Below are positions 22,845 through 34,342 of a DNA stretch of 64,000 bases, piece after piece. The stretch's first letter is position 1; each line of letters opens with the position of its first letter. A program made the translations under genes and the position numbers. This DNA comes from Podaxis mareebaensis (taxonomy: Eukaryota; Basidiomycota; Agaricomycetes; Agaricales; Agaricaceae), in NCBI GenBank assembly GCA_018524725.1, contig JAEUWP010000360.1:434001-498000 (forward strand), written 5' to 3'. The notes below the pieces were generated by a model, which was not told the origin of the DNA, ran no database searches, and worked only from the letters and a program-made list of their open reading frames with translations.

Positions 22845-24654
22845 ATGGAGCGAGGTCACGCAATTCCTCGGAATACGGATAACAATGGGAACGCGGTGCC
22901 CAGTCCGAGCCCTTCACCCGAGGTCCCATCAGCAACCAGGACAACAGCAAGCGAGGTAGGGACTGAAGTCCAGGCCACCAACACGAATCGTCACTTGTGG
23001 GAGGAAGAAGGGGGGCCAGGGGTGAACATGCATGACGCAAGGAGCACCCCGTCGCCTATCAACACAAATGTGATTTTCATTTTCTATTCTCTGTTTTTTC
23101 GCTGCATGCACATATTTACATTTGTCCACTATCTTTTCTATGGCACGCATTCAGGCCTCGGAATCCGTCAGCGTGCGGCAGAAGGATGATTCTGGTGATA
23201 TCAATCCGGCGCAACAGGAGGTTGATGGCATTGTCGAAGAGGAGGATATCACCAACGCGAACGATTGGGACCCACTTCGTAGTCCCGCAAAAGAGTCATT
23301 TGCTGAAAAGGAGCCTGCGCCAGATATGGTTCCAGTCCTGGAGGAGGGCCTTGTGGTGCACGCACCTGGGCAGGACGTGCTTCTGGGAGACGAAAAGGGT
23401 GGTGACCTGCGGCGTGTACAGTCACCAACGTCAGCTACCTCGCGCCATGCACCGGACTTGCATCTGGACCTGAAATCGGCGTTGCCTTCATCTCAACCTT
23501 GGGACACTGATGGACCACTTGATTCGCTCGCACAAAGAAAACCAGAGTACCACGAGTCTGGATCTGCTGCCCAGCCCAAATTCCCGCCGTGCGTTGTTAA
23601 TACATCATTTGGTCTTCCCTTTCCCGTCTGTTCGACTGTATTCTGAAGTCATGTGTTTGCTGCTAGACATTCGAGGCCCTTGAAACCGAAGTCCTCATAC
23701 TATTTTGGACCGCCACCGGAAGATTCTGCCTTCGGCACTGCTCCTGTGGGTCAAATTGGTGTGCATCATCCCAGGGAGGTGGTACGGATAGAGCGTGACT
23801 ATTCTGGTGGAGAGCTTCCCCAGTTCGCCGCGATATACCCATTAGAATTCGAAGGCAGGGTGAGTTGGCTTTGCATACTTTTGGATTCATAGAAGACTAA
23901 CTTTGTATGATCGTTGGTAATTTGCTATGGTTCTTATGTTTGGTCTTGGCCTTGGGGACTCGATTCTTGATTGTCTCATGCTGTGGGTCCCCTTTTGGAA
24001 CACTGAAATGACGGGTGATAGATAAGTCCGACGCAATTTCTGGAATCGATAAACTCCATCAACGAGATACTTATATCGGCATATAGTCTACGGCATGCCT
24101 TCGTTGATAATGCGCTCACTATCCTCAGTTTGCAAATCTCAAAGTTGTTCCTCAAGACTCATTACGATAAGGTGAGCTCAACTTCTCCACGAGCGCTCTG
24201 CGCTTCTTGTTATTCTTCGAGCCTTCCTATCTTTCTTCCCGTCAATGCCGAGCATTGTTAAGAACCTATACCTTCGCTCGGCTTTTCGATTTACCCCTTG
24301 TGGAGCGCGATTTCTGATGGCGTTACAGGAGATGGAACGACTTCACGAGAAGATCAAAGAACTGAATGAGACCCTTTTCAACCCTGTTGGGCTGAACATC
24401 CTTTGGCCGCGCAAAGTAGGATTCCTATTCGTCGGTATCATTTCACCATCTTTGTCGAGGTTGGGCCGATTGACTGATGCACTGGTCGACGTTGTCTCTT
24501 TTATCATTTTTCGTCTTGAAATGGCTTATGATTCTCGGTAAAATCATGGTTTTGGGTGCGGGGTTGACAGCTCGAGATTGAATACTACGTAAGTGTTTTC
24601 CTGGTACTATCTGCCTCGGAGGTGGCTCATTACTGATATACTTTTACGCAGTGA
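22845..24654 (+). CDS. ERF4: Erf4/Shr5-type subunit of the Ras palmitoyltransferase (GOLGA7/ERF4 family)
   Basis: Erf4 partners the DHHC enzyme Erf2 at the endomembrane system to palmitoylate Ras-type proteins. Exons 22845-23069, 23155-23588, 23667-23859, 24022-24171, 24329-24430, 24571-24588 and a terminal stop-only exon give 374 residues. Residues 1 to about 240 are acidic and disordered. The conserved domain is VVRIERDYSGGELPQFAA, YPLEFEGRISPTQFLES, SLQISKLFLKTHYDKEMER and LNETLFNPVGLNILWPRKVG, ending LFLEIEYY. The start is the first ATG in frame; a TTG upstream at 22791 was not used. The stop TGA (24652-24654) follows an intron directly; if that intron is kept, 15 extra residues are added before TGA at 24634-24636. 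Confidence 0.88.
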
Positions 24655-26001
24655 TAGAGTGGCTACAGCTCGGAAGGGCCAAACCTACGAAAGTGGCATC
24701 TTCGCTCTCAGGCGGGGTTCCGTGGATGGCTAATTGGAGAATGAGGTTAGACGCACCTCCCTCAACTTGTCTGATGGTCTGGGGTATATTTTCGGTCAGC
24801 TTACTTGTTATTTGGCATTTATTTTTGTATTTCGATTTAGACTTCGGATACCACTCATTTTTTCTTCCTCTTCTGGCAAATATATAATATTAATTGCTAA
24901 TCTGCTTTTACCTCTTTGACTATGTTGATTGATGAAATAGCTTGAGGACCACATAAATTCTACGTTAGGGCACAAGAGGTACTGGGCGGACCGACAATGT
25001 AATCGACGTTCAGCTTTGCTAACTCGCAGCTCGACGGTCACAACGATGTGGGTCAGAATAGTCCTTGTAGCGGTATAGTTAGGATATGAGGAAATAAGGA
25101 GCGCGGAGGTTAGTGGCGCGGCTGGATACTGATATACACGTGCCTGCTATGAAGTCAACATGAAGTCACAAGCGTCGAGCGCCTCCGGCTGGGTTAACTC
25201 TGTTCCGAAGCCGGACGGGTCGCGAGCTGTGGTGAGTCACACAAGTCTTCCAGGTTCGTGATGGACGGGGGAAAGCTGGAAAAATGCAGGGTCCAAGAAG
25301 ATAGCACATGGATAAGCGGGTAATGAAGCATTGACCAAGGCGACGACGAGGACGGAGGAGAGGTTGAGGAATAGTCAATCCCCATATGGCAAGTGGTCCC
25401 TGAAAATAAGTCATGGAAAAAGAAATTACGCAGGGGGTAGATCGGGATCTGCATCTGGTGTATCTGGTGGGATGGCAGAAATTAGATGAAATTCGGAACA
25501 AGAGCAACAAATCAGAGAGAGGCAAGCAGAAATTGCCGCGGAGGGGGGACCTCGGGTGAGAGGTAGAGTAAACGTCGGATGGGTGATTGGAGAGGAGAAT
25601 GCGCCGTGAAAACCTTCTATTGATCGTTGACCAAAGTGCCTGGGAACGGTGCCATGCGTCCCTGCAAATCCTGGCGCAGTTACTGGACGCTCATCCTAGG
25701 GTTAGGGGTCTGTATTTGGGGCAACGACCGGCTCGGGCCGGAGACAGAAAAGTAGGGGCCTCGGGGAGGGCTCGGCTATCAACGGAAATCACCGTCATGT
25801 GTCGAAGAGCCGCAGGCAAGGACATGACGCGGCCTTCGGGGGGACTAAGGGTTGGCAAGACGAAATTAAAGGGGAAAATAAATAATTGAATTAATTAGGA
25901 GGGGCTTTGTCATTGGGAGGAGTGATATTGATTGTTTCAGGACGACGACCATCCCATCCTTCTCCTCTTCCTCATTACTCACTCCATAACTAATACCCCC
26001 C
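24655..26001. other. Gene-free stretch of about 1.35 kb, promoter of YAP1
   Basis: It lies between the ERF4 stop and the YAP1 start codon. Two overlapping minus-strand frames at 25166-25525 and a plus frame at 25587-25889 resemble no family. The last 60 bp before the start are C/T-rich, as expected of a leader. No canonical Yap1 response element is seen close to the start. Confidence 0.5.
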
Positions 26002-28102
26002 ATGGATTCAACATATTCTGACGTCTCCTCCCTCTGGGACCTTACTCAGCCCTCCAACTTTGCCCACGTCCCCGAGGATGACTTCATGGCCATGTTTCAA
26101 AAGCAGTTTCCCCTCTCAGCGCCCCCCACTGGTCCTACTCAAAATATCCAACCTTTCGCCGCTGGCGGCTTCCCCGACGGCGTGAATCCCCAGAACATAT
26201 CCAGGTTTCCGCCCCCGAGCCTGACGCCGCCTTCGGAGGATAGCAGCAGTCCTAGCCCCCCTAATAGCGGCTCTAACCATGAGCCGAACCATGAAGATGC
26301 TGGCGGTGGAGGGGGAGGTGGTAACAGCAGCAATTCCAGTGCGCCCCAAACCGGGGGGACAGAGTCCGCGCTGAAACGCAAGGCAAACGGTGTGGATATA
26401 CCGGAAGATGGTCCGTCGCAGAAAAGTCAGCATACATGTGGGTTTATCTCCCATACGTCGGGTATATGCATGTTGACATTTCCTCCCCAGTATCAAACGA
26501 CAAGAAGGGAGCCACTTCAAGCAGTACCGGATCAAGAAGAAAGTCTACTGGAAATACCGCTGTAAGCTTATGATCGAAGACTATCCACCTGTCGTCTGAG
26601 GTTGATATATGCCCCACAGAAAGACGAAAGTCGATTATTGAAACGCAAGGAGCAAAACCGCGCCGCCCAGCGAGCATTCCGTGAACGAAAGGAAAAGCAT
26701 GTGAAGGACGTGAGCGTCAGATATCATTACTGACTCTGGCCCGATCCTAATTCTGCATTAGCTTGAGGATAAAGTTGCGGAACTGGAAGCGAAAAATGAA
26801 GCAGCTCAACACGAGAATGAGAATCTTCGCGATCTGCTCTCCCGACTCCAATCGGAGAATGTCATGCTCAAGCAAGCTAACTTTACGTTCACCATGGCGC
26901 CCAAGCCCCAACCGGACCCAGCTACCTCTGTACCTAGGCATTTCTCGCCTGAGAGTTCCATCTTCAGCGCCTCTCCTCCATCATCGGTGATTACTCCGGA
27001 TTCTTCGCACATATCACCTAAACCTACGAACCCACTGGACTGGACATCGCTCACAAGCTTCGATCCTAACATGCTGAATCTTCTGGACGAGAATCCACAG
27101 CCTACTGCCACGTCCAGCGCTATGAACCTGGACCTTTTTGGTCCGGGTACATCAAACTCACCGTTTACGACGATTGCAAGCAACCCCATGTTCATGTCCT
27201 TTGCTTCTAGTTTCGATCCGATATCTCCACCCACGGATAACACATCAGGTATTGGGAACGGAAACGGCAATAGGCCAAACGAGCAGCCCTTCAGTTTCGA
27301 TTTGAACTCGATATCCTCGTGGCCTACAACTACACCTACTACCCAAGATACTACATCGTTGGACGATCTATTCGCTGGTTACTTGAATCCGAGCCAGAAC
27401 ATGGACTACTCGTCATCCTTCACTGCTACTCCTTCCCTTAGCCCTGTTACTCACCAATCAACCATCAATAACGCTAACTATGCCAGTCATGGTAATAATA
27501 ATAATCTCAACGCGTTCCTACGCAAGCCATCCCCCAGCACGAGTCAACCATCGTCCATGTCATCGCCCTCTTCGCAAAGTACGACCAGCTCAGACCCTTC
27601 GCTCAGTACACCGAAGGAGAATCAGTCAATCTCTCTCGCTGGAACTCCCGAGTCTTCGGGCGTCGGCAACCCGAGCTCCGATGCGACTTCCCACAACAAA
27701 ACGCAATGTCCGAGGACAAAGTCTGAGTTGGTGCAGCAGATTGCGGAGGCAGGAGCGTCACCGTTCGCACCGCCAGCTTTGAGGAAGAGCTCCGACCAGA
27801 GCCTGGGAACGGTGATCTCATGCGCTGGGTCCAAGTTTCCGAGGACTGCAAAGAGCGATAAAAATGTCGAGGTTCTTAGCGCTTGGAAGACTATCACCTC
27901 GAATCCAATATTCAAGGTTGGTCTCTTATCTTGAGTCATTGGTATTGATTTCTGATCCGACTTCACTCAGGATGCTAACATCGACATCAACGATCTATGT
28001 TCAGAATTCACCTCAAAGGCGAAGTGCGATGGCACTAAGGTTGTGCTTGAACCGGAGGGGATGCAAAACATCATTGACTCACTAGCGGCAAAAAAGCAAT
28101 GA
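26002..28102 (+). CDS. YAP1: AP-1-like bZIP oxidative-stress regulator (Yap1/Pap1 type)
   Basis: Five exons (26002-26437, 26491-26561, 26620-26709, 26762-27916, 27971-28102) encode 627 residues. The basic region spans about residues 177-199, with KRKEQNRAAQRAFRERKEK, followed by a leucine zipper (VAELEAKNEAAQHENENL and LLSRLQSENVMLKQ). The Q and F in NRAAQRAFRER are the Pap1/Yap1 signature. The central part is Ser/Thr/Pro/Asn-rich activation sequence. The C-terminal cysteine-rich domain contains ISCAGSKF and IDINDLCSEFTSKAKCDG, three cysteines in the positions known from yeast Yap1. There, peroxide-driven disulfides mask the nuclear export signal. An upstream Cys lies in QCPRTKSEL. The two introns around the basic region interrupt the DNA-binding domain. 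A redox-controlled nuclear regulator is expected. Confidence 0.92.
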
Positions 28103-29950
28103 TGGTCTGAAGGCGGTGCGTGTGAATGAAGTGGTATATCCGACCTGGGTGTGTTCGTCCCCTCAAACATGGATGTCCCTGTCAGATGAGCATGTTTTGA
28201 TGTATGCATAGAAAGCGCCGTGAGCTGCATACATTCTGCTACCCCTTTGCTCATATCGTGCATACTGTCCTTGGGTTGCCATCAGCTCAGCCATCACTAT
28301 TCCTTAGGGACTATCCTCGCCACAATTGGTTACCCTTGTCTCTCGCCGTTTTGGTCTTATTCCACTCCACCCACACCTCTCGATCAAAACCACATATGTC
28401 ACGGCCGTTTATACCTCGCAAGATTTTGTCTGGCGGTCTCTTTGTCTATCATCACCATAATCTGGTCTCAATCTGTCTTGGCTCATTCATCGTCCGTCAT
28501 CGCCATCGTTTGCCTGTCTTTCTGCATCCCTATATCTCAGGGCAGGGTCATTGAATCGGAAGCCGTGGGGCTGTCATGGACGCCTGGAGAATTGGAAATG
28601 GAAGCGAGCAGCCTCGAGCAGAAGGTGCGAGGAGTTGGGTTGAGAACGCGGAGGGGGGAGGACAACAGTGAGGTGTCATTTGTTCACATCCACACAGCCC
28701 ATCTCAGCTTCCTTATTTTTCAAAGTATTTTTCTTTCCTCCTGAGGAAACATATGAACGTTATGTATGTACTATATATGCGCTGGGTTTCCCTTGGTTTT
28801 CCCCTTGTTCTTCGCCTTCTCGTTGTTCCCCATACTTCTTTTCTTATGTTCCTCTTTTCTACCATATTTACCTTTGAAATGTGAATTGCTGGACTGAATA
28901 TGATGTATCCGATACATGTGGTTTCGTGCTGTAGTGAAAGATTATTTGTATATTTTTACGTCGGTTCGTTGCCTGAGAGACGTGGAGGTAGAGATGGTGG
29001 TGCATCGCTATGGACGCACAATTCAGATAGTACTGTGTGCATGAGAACCAGGAGATAGGAAGCATCCGCAGGAAACGTCGCTCCTAGCGAGACGCCTAAG
29101 CTTCGGAGACATCGGGTTTTGTTTAGGCTACCCTAAAGTTTACCTTCCAAGAACATGGGGCTCCGGTCTTAGAGGCACTTTCGTACTCCAAAGTGAAGCA
29201 ACGAGGCGAAATACCAACTTGATGAAGCACAAGGGGAAGATTGAAGAGTGGGACGCTCCACAGGCTGAAGAAAGCTCGAGCCGCTCACTACTCCTTCGGA
29301 CCTCGTTACATATCAGTCTCCAGGAACGCCGCGCCCAAGAATCTGGCAGCATTGGATTCAAAAACATCCGTAATAATCTATGAGACCCTCTTTGAGGAAC
29401 CTCCCTTATTTGCATTTCTGTGGCGCATACGGCTCGAGCATGACACGCGTCGCACCCCATTGTTCTGGGCCTGAATTTGCCGAATGGAAATGCAAAGAGG
29501 TTCTATTTGCTATTTGCGCCTTTTCTCTACCCGTTGGCGGGTTAACAGCCGCACCTGGTCTTGATTGGGATCAGGAACACACCATGTACGATAATGAACT
29601 GGGCTCGCAGCATCATTCTTTAGCATTACTCACACCTCACATGCGAGCTTTACTGGTCGACAATTACCTTGTCGATTCATATTGAAATTCTGTGATGGTG
29701 CACTGTTATTCATCAGACCGATGCCCGAGGAGAATCCATAATATTCGCAGTGCAAGGCATTTGTTTTAGTTAACGTGAATCGCGACCAGGAGGTGTTGAT
29801 TGAGAAGTGTACATATACGAATGACGTACTCGAGCCTGACTTTGATTTTGATGGTGTCGATATCACAGGCCAATAGGGTTTTTTTCGGTGAAGGTATAAA
29901 GGTACCGATGGCAACAAGGTGGATTCAAGGACTATTTGTCTGGCAACTCG
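28103..29950. other. Gene-free stretch of about 1.85 kb with normal CpG content
   Basis: The first 800 bp are pyrimidine-rich and carry long but low-complexity open frames (up to 174 codons at 28220-28744). They resemble no known protein and most likely belong to the YAP1 3' region. From 29140 to 29690 frames are open on both strands without family resemblance. CpG dinucleotides are frequent up to 29950, in contrast to the next block. Confidence 0.45.
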
Positions 29951-31255
29951 TCCCCCACACCCACCACACAAGTCTGGAGGTTGGGTAATTAATTTTGAGA
30001 AACCAGGGGCCAAGTTAACATATTTCTTGATGGTGGTTTCTGTTTACTCTCAGCAATTTTGGGTATCCATGGTTTATTAGGTGATGGTTTGTGCTTGGAT
30101 ATTGATGTCATTGGGGATAGTCATGCTAACCATGGACCTAAAAAGTTGCACAGAGCACTTCCCATTCAGGGAATATTTGCTTGTGGTATATAGATTTTTC
30201 ACTGGCTAATAGACTTTCCAACCTTCACAATGTTTGTTTGAAGCTTGCCCTTGGTCTGGCACCAAACTACAGAAGTTTAATATAGAAGAATATCTGGCCT
30301 TCTATTTCCCTTCAGTACTTGGGAGACTTAAGTACTCAATAAAACATGGGGTGACACACCCACTTGTTGGTTTCCCAAATATCCTGAACAGATGACAAGT
30401 ATGTGATCACTGCACCTCATCACCTTGATTAACACAGCATTTCAGTTGACCATTTGAAAATACACTATGGGATGGGATGGTGAAATTATGATAAGTATTA
30501 TTAGTTAACAAGAGTGTTATGGAGCCACATAGAAAGCAGGGAGAGGGGTCAAGCTGAAAATATGTGTTGGGAGCCATGGCAAGACCTGTTGCAGCCTTGC
30601 CTTCTACCTATCAACCTCATGATCATAACCCTGCTCCTCCATAGACTCTCTTCAAAAATGAACAGGATATATGAGCAGGAATACAAATGTGTTATAGACA
30701 TTGAGTGTGCAGGGGTCATTAATGTACACACCTACTCAGGACCTTCACAACAAACTTTGCACTCCAGCTCCCCTGACCCAATCCCCCATAAGTCCACACT
30801 GTTATGTATTCTATCCTTTTCATCATCCAACTCCCTCTCCCAGTTATAGTACTCAGAGATTTGATCACTGGTGGGTGGAAACCAAACATTCAGGTTAATT
30901 ACTTCAACATCAAATACCTCCATGGACTGAAAGCAGCATATGAGACATGATCTCAAGCCATGCCCCAATATAACATATCCTGTAGTGTAGGGCTTCAACC
31001 CTCCCTACAAACCAGAATGTGAGATTCATGCAGCCAGCTCAGGAGTTATTGTGACACACAAGAGGGTTGGCACAGGTAATATCAATGGGATTGATAGTTT
31101 TTCCACCAGTCAGCATTGAGAGATGATGTAAGAGTTTGGTGTCAACAGCTTCATCAACAACATCTGTGTGAATGAAGTGCCAACCCATCATTTTGTTCCA
31201 ATCCTACCAGCATGTTATTGGAAGTCAATTACTCATATATGAAGGATAACATACC
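29951..31255. repeat. CpG-free block, probably a methylated and decayed repeat
   Basis: Reading every line from 29951 to 31255 finds no CG dinucleotide in 1,305 bp, whereas flanking DNA has one about every 15-30 bp. The block is rich in TG and CA. From 31256 to about 31530 only three further CpG occur. Such loss is the expected result of long-term cytosine methylation at CpG followed by deamination, as on silenced transposons of basidiomycetes. No terminal repeats were found by eye. That it is a transposon relic is inference. Confidence 0.6.
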
Positions 31256-31554
31256 CGACAAATTGCAATCTCCAAGAATTGTCGAATGTACAATCCATCA
31301 TGATCTCCCAGTAAGCCGAAGTTGAACCCATGAATCACCTCAAAGAAGTGGTCATCTTCTTTTGCTTCATTGAGGGAAGGCTGACAACTAGTCATGATGT
31401 TCCACTGGAGTCTGTGTAGATGACAGTCCTTGATGTCATAGTCTTTCCTGAAGAGCCACTCCTTCAGCATTGACTGTGAATAGCTATGTTCATCAGACCC
31501 TACACCTGGTACCAGACCACCATGAGCTGCGTGAGGAGAAACTTCAAGTGTCAA
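30730..31554 (-). pseudogene. Degenerate coding-like segments inside and beside the CpG-poor block
   Basis: The minus strand shows protein-like but discontinuous stretches. At 31260-31554 it reads EWLFRKDYDIKDCHLHRL and EVIHGFNFGLLGDHDGLYI. An intron-like gtatgt...cacacag then leads to VDEAVDTKLLHHLSMLTGG, and stops follow. At 30732-30998 it reads NLNVWFPPTSDQISEYYNW. Several stops separate these pieces. They could be remains of a transposon protein or of a 3' extension of the neighbouring NLR gene. No family was recognised. Confidence 0.3.
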
Positions 31555-33368
31555 GAAGGCAGCTCACAAAGGGGATGGGTATATGCCAAGATGAGGTTAT
31601 AAAGGCGAAGGTCACCGGTTACAATGGAAGTTAAAACTTCTGACCACGTAGGATGAAAATGCCCTGAGCGACGTTGACTGCCAAGGTAATCCAGGAAGGA
31701 CTTATGGTAGAAGGATAGGCCTGTATATGGTGCGTCTTCAGGTGGTGGGACTCTGACTATTGAATGCAACTTCCGCAGAGCACTGTAAAATGCTCCTTGT
31801 CCGATTCCCAGGAACACCCAAATCCGCCGCGCGGTGAATTTGTTACGATCGAGGAATCGACACCAAACCTCATGAACACTAAGTCCAAGGATTCGCATCG
31901 CAGTGGGAAGGATATGGTCGTGCACCTGGGAGAGGATCCGCGTGTAAAAAATGTCAAGCGCCTGCAGAGGGTTGCTCACGCCAACATCACCCAGTCCCTT
32001 GAGCATGCTCAACAGCGACTTGAGTTGGCCATCTGGGTCCCCAATGCTGCGATCACCAACAACCCTGATAACCGTCGAAGCAAAGATAAAGAGCCCCGAT
32101 GCTACTCGACAAATCACAACAAAGATCCCCTCAGGAGGCCAGCAATCACCCTGCTGAACAGTGATGACATCTTGATATCGGGCATAGATTTCCCGGAAGC
32201 TATCCCGCAAATAGCGCTCAACATCCTCCCGTGCTTCATCGTCAATGAGCAGTTCCTCCCGGATGCAATGGATGCTGTAGTCCGGCCGAGAAAACGTGTA
32301 TTTGATGTGTGGCTCTGGTCGACTACAAACCAGCCAAAGGAGTGGTAGATCGCTCCTCCGAGCAGCACTGCCAATCAATTCAATCAACTCGCACTGAGCA
32401 CGTTCGTCGCTACATTCATCGAGGCCATCCAGGACAATGACGTATGGGGATTCGTTCGATTGTTGCAGACCAGAAGTCGTCAGTGATTCAACGATTAGCT
32501 TTTGAAACTGTACGTGGAGTGCCGCATCCAAAATTGAAGGATCGGTAGCAAGTTGATGGGTTACGATGCGTTTATAGGACTCGTTGTGAATTGCCATCTG
32601 GTAGGCAAGGGAAGGAATGACACGAAGAGGTTTAGAGCGTTTCTCGTCCAGAGCTGAAAAGAAGAAGGCAGCGGCGAGGCGTTTATGCGTGCTGGCGAGT
32701 TCTGCGAATGTTTGGGCGACGGCGGATTTGCCAACTCCGGCAGGACCATAAAGCCAGACCATCTTCCATTGGCGATGAAGATTGAACAACCAATTCTCGA
32801 GTTTCCCATTGATGGTTTGTCGGCTTCCGGGATGGCATCGGGGTGTTGGATGGCGAGCACCGGCATCCAATGCGGCCTCTGGGGTGCCCGCAGCCCTCAG
32901 AAGATGCAGAACTGGCGTTGATGACGTAGATATCAGTGAATTACGGGCTACTGAGCATATGGGACATACCTGGTTGTCCTGTCTCAAACTTAATGTGATG
33001 AGAATGATGGGAATAATCGTTCATTATCGGGTTGTTCATGGTAAAATTGTTGGCGCCAGCGAAAAAGCCACCTGGTTCGACAAGCGTAGATTTACTGTTG
33101 AGGTGGAAATTGTCGATAGCTGTTGCGTTAGCAAAGAGTACACCAGGCAAGGCCCGGGCCCGCCACCAAGGTTTCCGCAACTCTAAGGATCATCGTAAAC
33201 TTGGCAACTAAGCGCTTGATGTGCGGTAAAACACATACTAGGTTGTACATTGTTATCATTTTCGGGCCCTTGTCGTGAACCTCCATCGTGAGATGGGATC
33301 TTCCCATCTCGATGCGGATCCGTCGCAGAGAAAAGCCTTTCTTTCAGATGTTTAAACCTGGGGAGCAT
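31551..33368 (-). CDS. NACHT-domain STAND NTPase (NLR-like protein)
   Basis: Three exons (33239-33368, 32970-33182, 31551-32911) give 567 residues. The N-terminus (1 to about 115) carries a short Gly/Asn-rich motif, GGFFAGANNFTMNNPIMND, often seen ahead of NACHT domains in mushroom proteins. The NACHT part shows Walker A YGPAGVGKSAVAQTF, then FFFSALDEKRSKPLRVIPS, Walker B YVIVLDGLDECSD and sensor-like LLWLVCSRPEPHIK. A winged-helix-like region runs to SFYHKSFLDYLGSQRRSGH. No WD40, ankyrin or TPR repeats follow, so a ligand-sensing domain is absent or lost. Such proteins are linked in fungi to self/non-self recognition and programmed cell death. The 3' end coincides with CpG-depleted DNA, so truncation is possible. 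Confidence 0.85.
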
Positions 33369-34342
33369 GGTGAGAAACGGTCAGATTGCTTGATCACAGA
33401 TGCATGAATTAGTCAAGGCGGCACACCTAACGAGGAACGAGCAAGGTGTAGTTTCTCGTCTGGGAGAGCCACGTGACAATGCATGGCCAACGTCGCGTAA
33501 TATACACTTTCCCCTATCCTACCTTCTTCGTATTTCGAATCTCTCGCGTCGTTGTACTATATCTCACATTTATCCAACTCTTTATAAACCCGCCCACTCC
33601 GTTTACTGAGGACCTCGGCACAGGTGAGCCAATATGCGTTACGGGGCGACCCGACCGCGTTCCTCCTCGACATCACCGCCCGAGGTCTGGGGCACTCAGG
33701 CCCGTTTCCCTTCCGCCCGAACATACTGCCGTTGTTCTTCAAATTCGATACATACCGCTTCTTCCTATCTGGCCTTCCCATCTGTATCCTTACGTGCAGA
33801 GCTGTTGCTATCCGCCCGCGCACTTTGATTGGGCTCATAAGCCTCTTTTAATGCATAAGAACAGTATTTTTACTATTACGCCCCGATGTATTGGTGTTCG
33901 GGCTGTACTCTCGTCGTTCTACCACGGCAAATGGATGTCTCTGGGGTAGACTCACCTACCCAGTATTTATGGGTCACCTGAAAATCAACATCTATGACGA
34001 CTAGGTCCTCTTTCCATCCAGGTAACTATCACGTTCCCCACCATTCGGGACTGCATGACTGGAACGACTCCTATCATGCTCCATTCATTCCAGTGACCGT
34101 CGGCCGTAGGTCTTTGACACCAAAATTTGGATTATATCATAGAGCTACAATGGACTATACAAATACCAAGAACGACACAAACGGCGGAAGAAGCGAGAAA
34201 GGACAGGTCAAAGAGAATCAACATAGACCAGGGCTATTCGACGATTCTATACAACAAATAGGATAAAAACGTAGGGAGATTATGGGGTAACGCAAAGGTA
34301 GGAGTAAGAACCAAAACCGGGACGGGAAGAACGAGCACATGA
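33369..34342. other. About 1 kb between NLR and SNF2; possible small unresolved plus-strand gene
   Basis: A TATA-like tttataaa lies at about 33580. Downstream on the plus strand are coding-like pieces such as DPTAFLLDITARGLGHSGPF and RPNILPLFFKFDTYRFF near 33640-33790. An open frame 33994-34266 begins MTTRSSFHPGNYHVPHHSG. No splice scheme joins these into a recognisable protein, so I do not call a gene. Confidence 0.3.

Noticed and set aside
28220..28744. Plus-strand open frame of 174 codons after YAP1
   Set aside because: Low-complexity hydrophobic reading of pyrimidine-rich DNA; no domain, more likely the YAP1 3' region.
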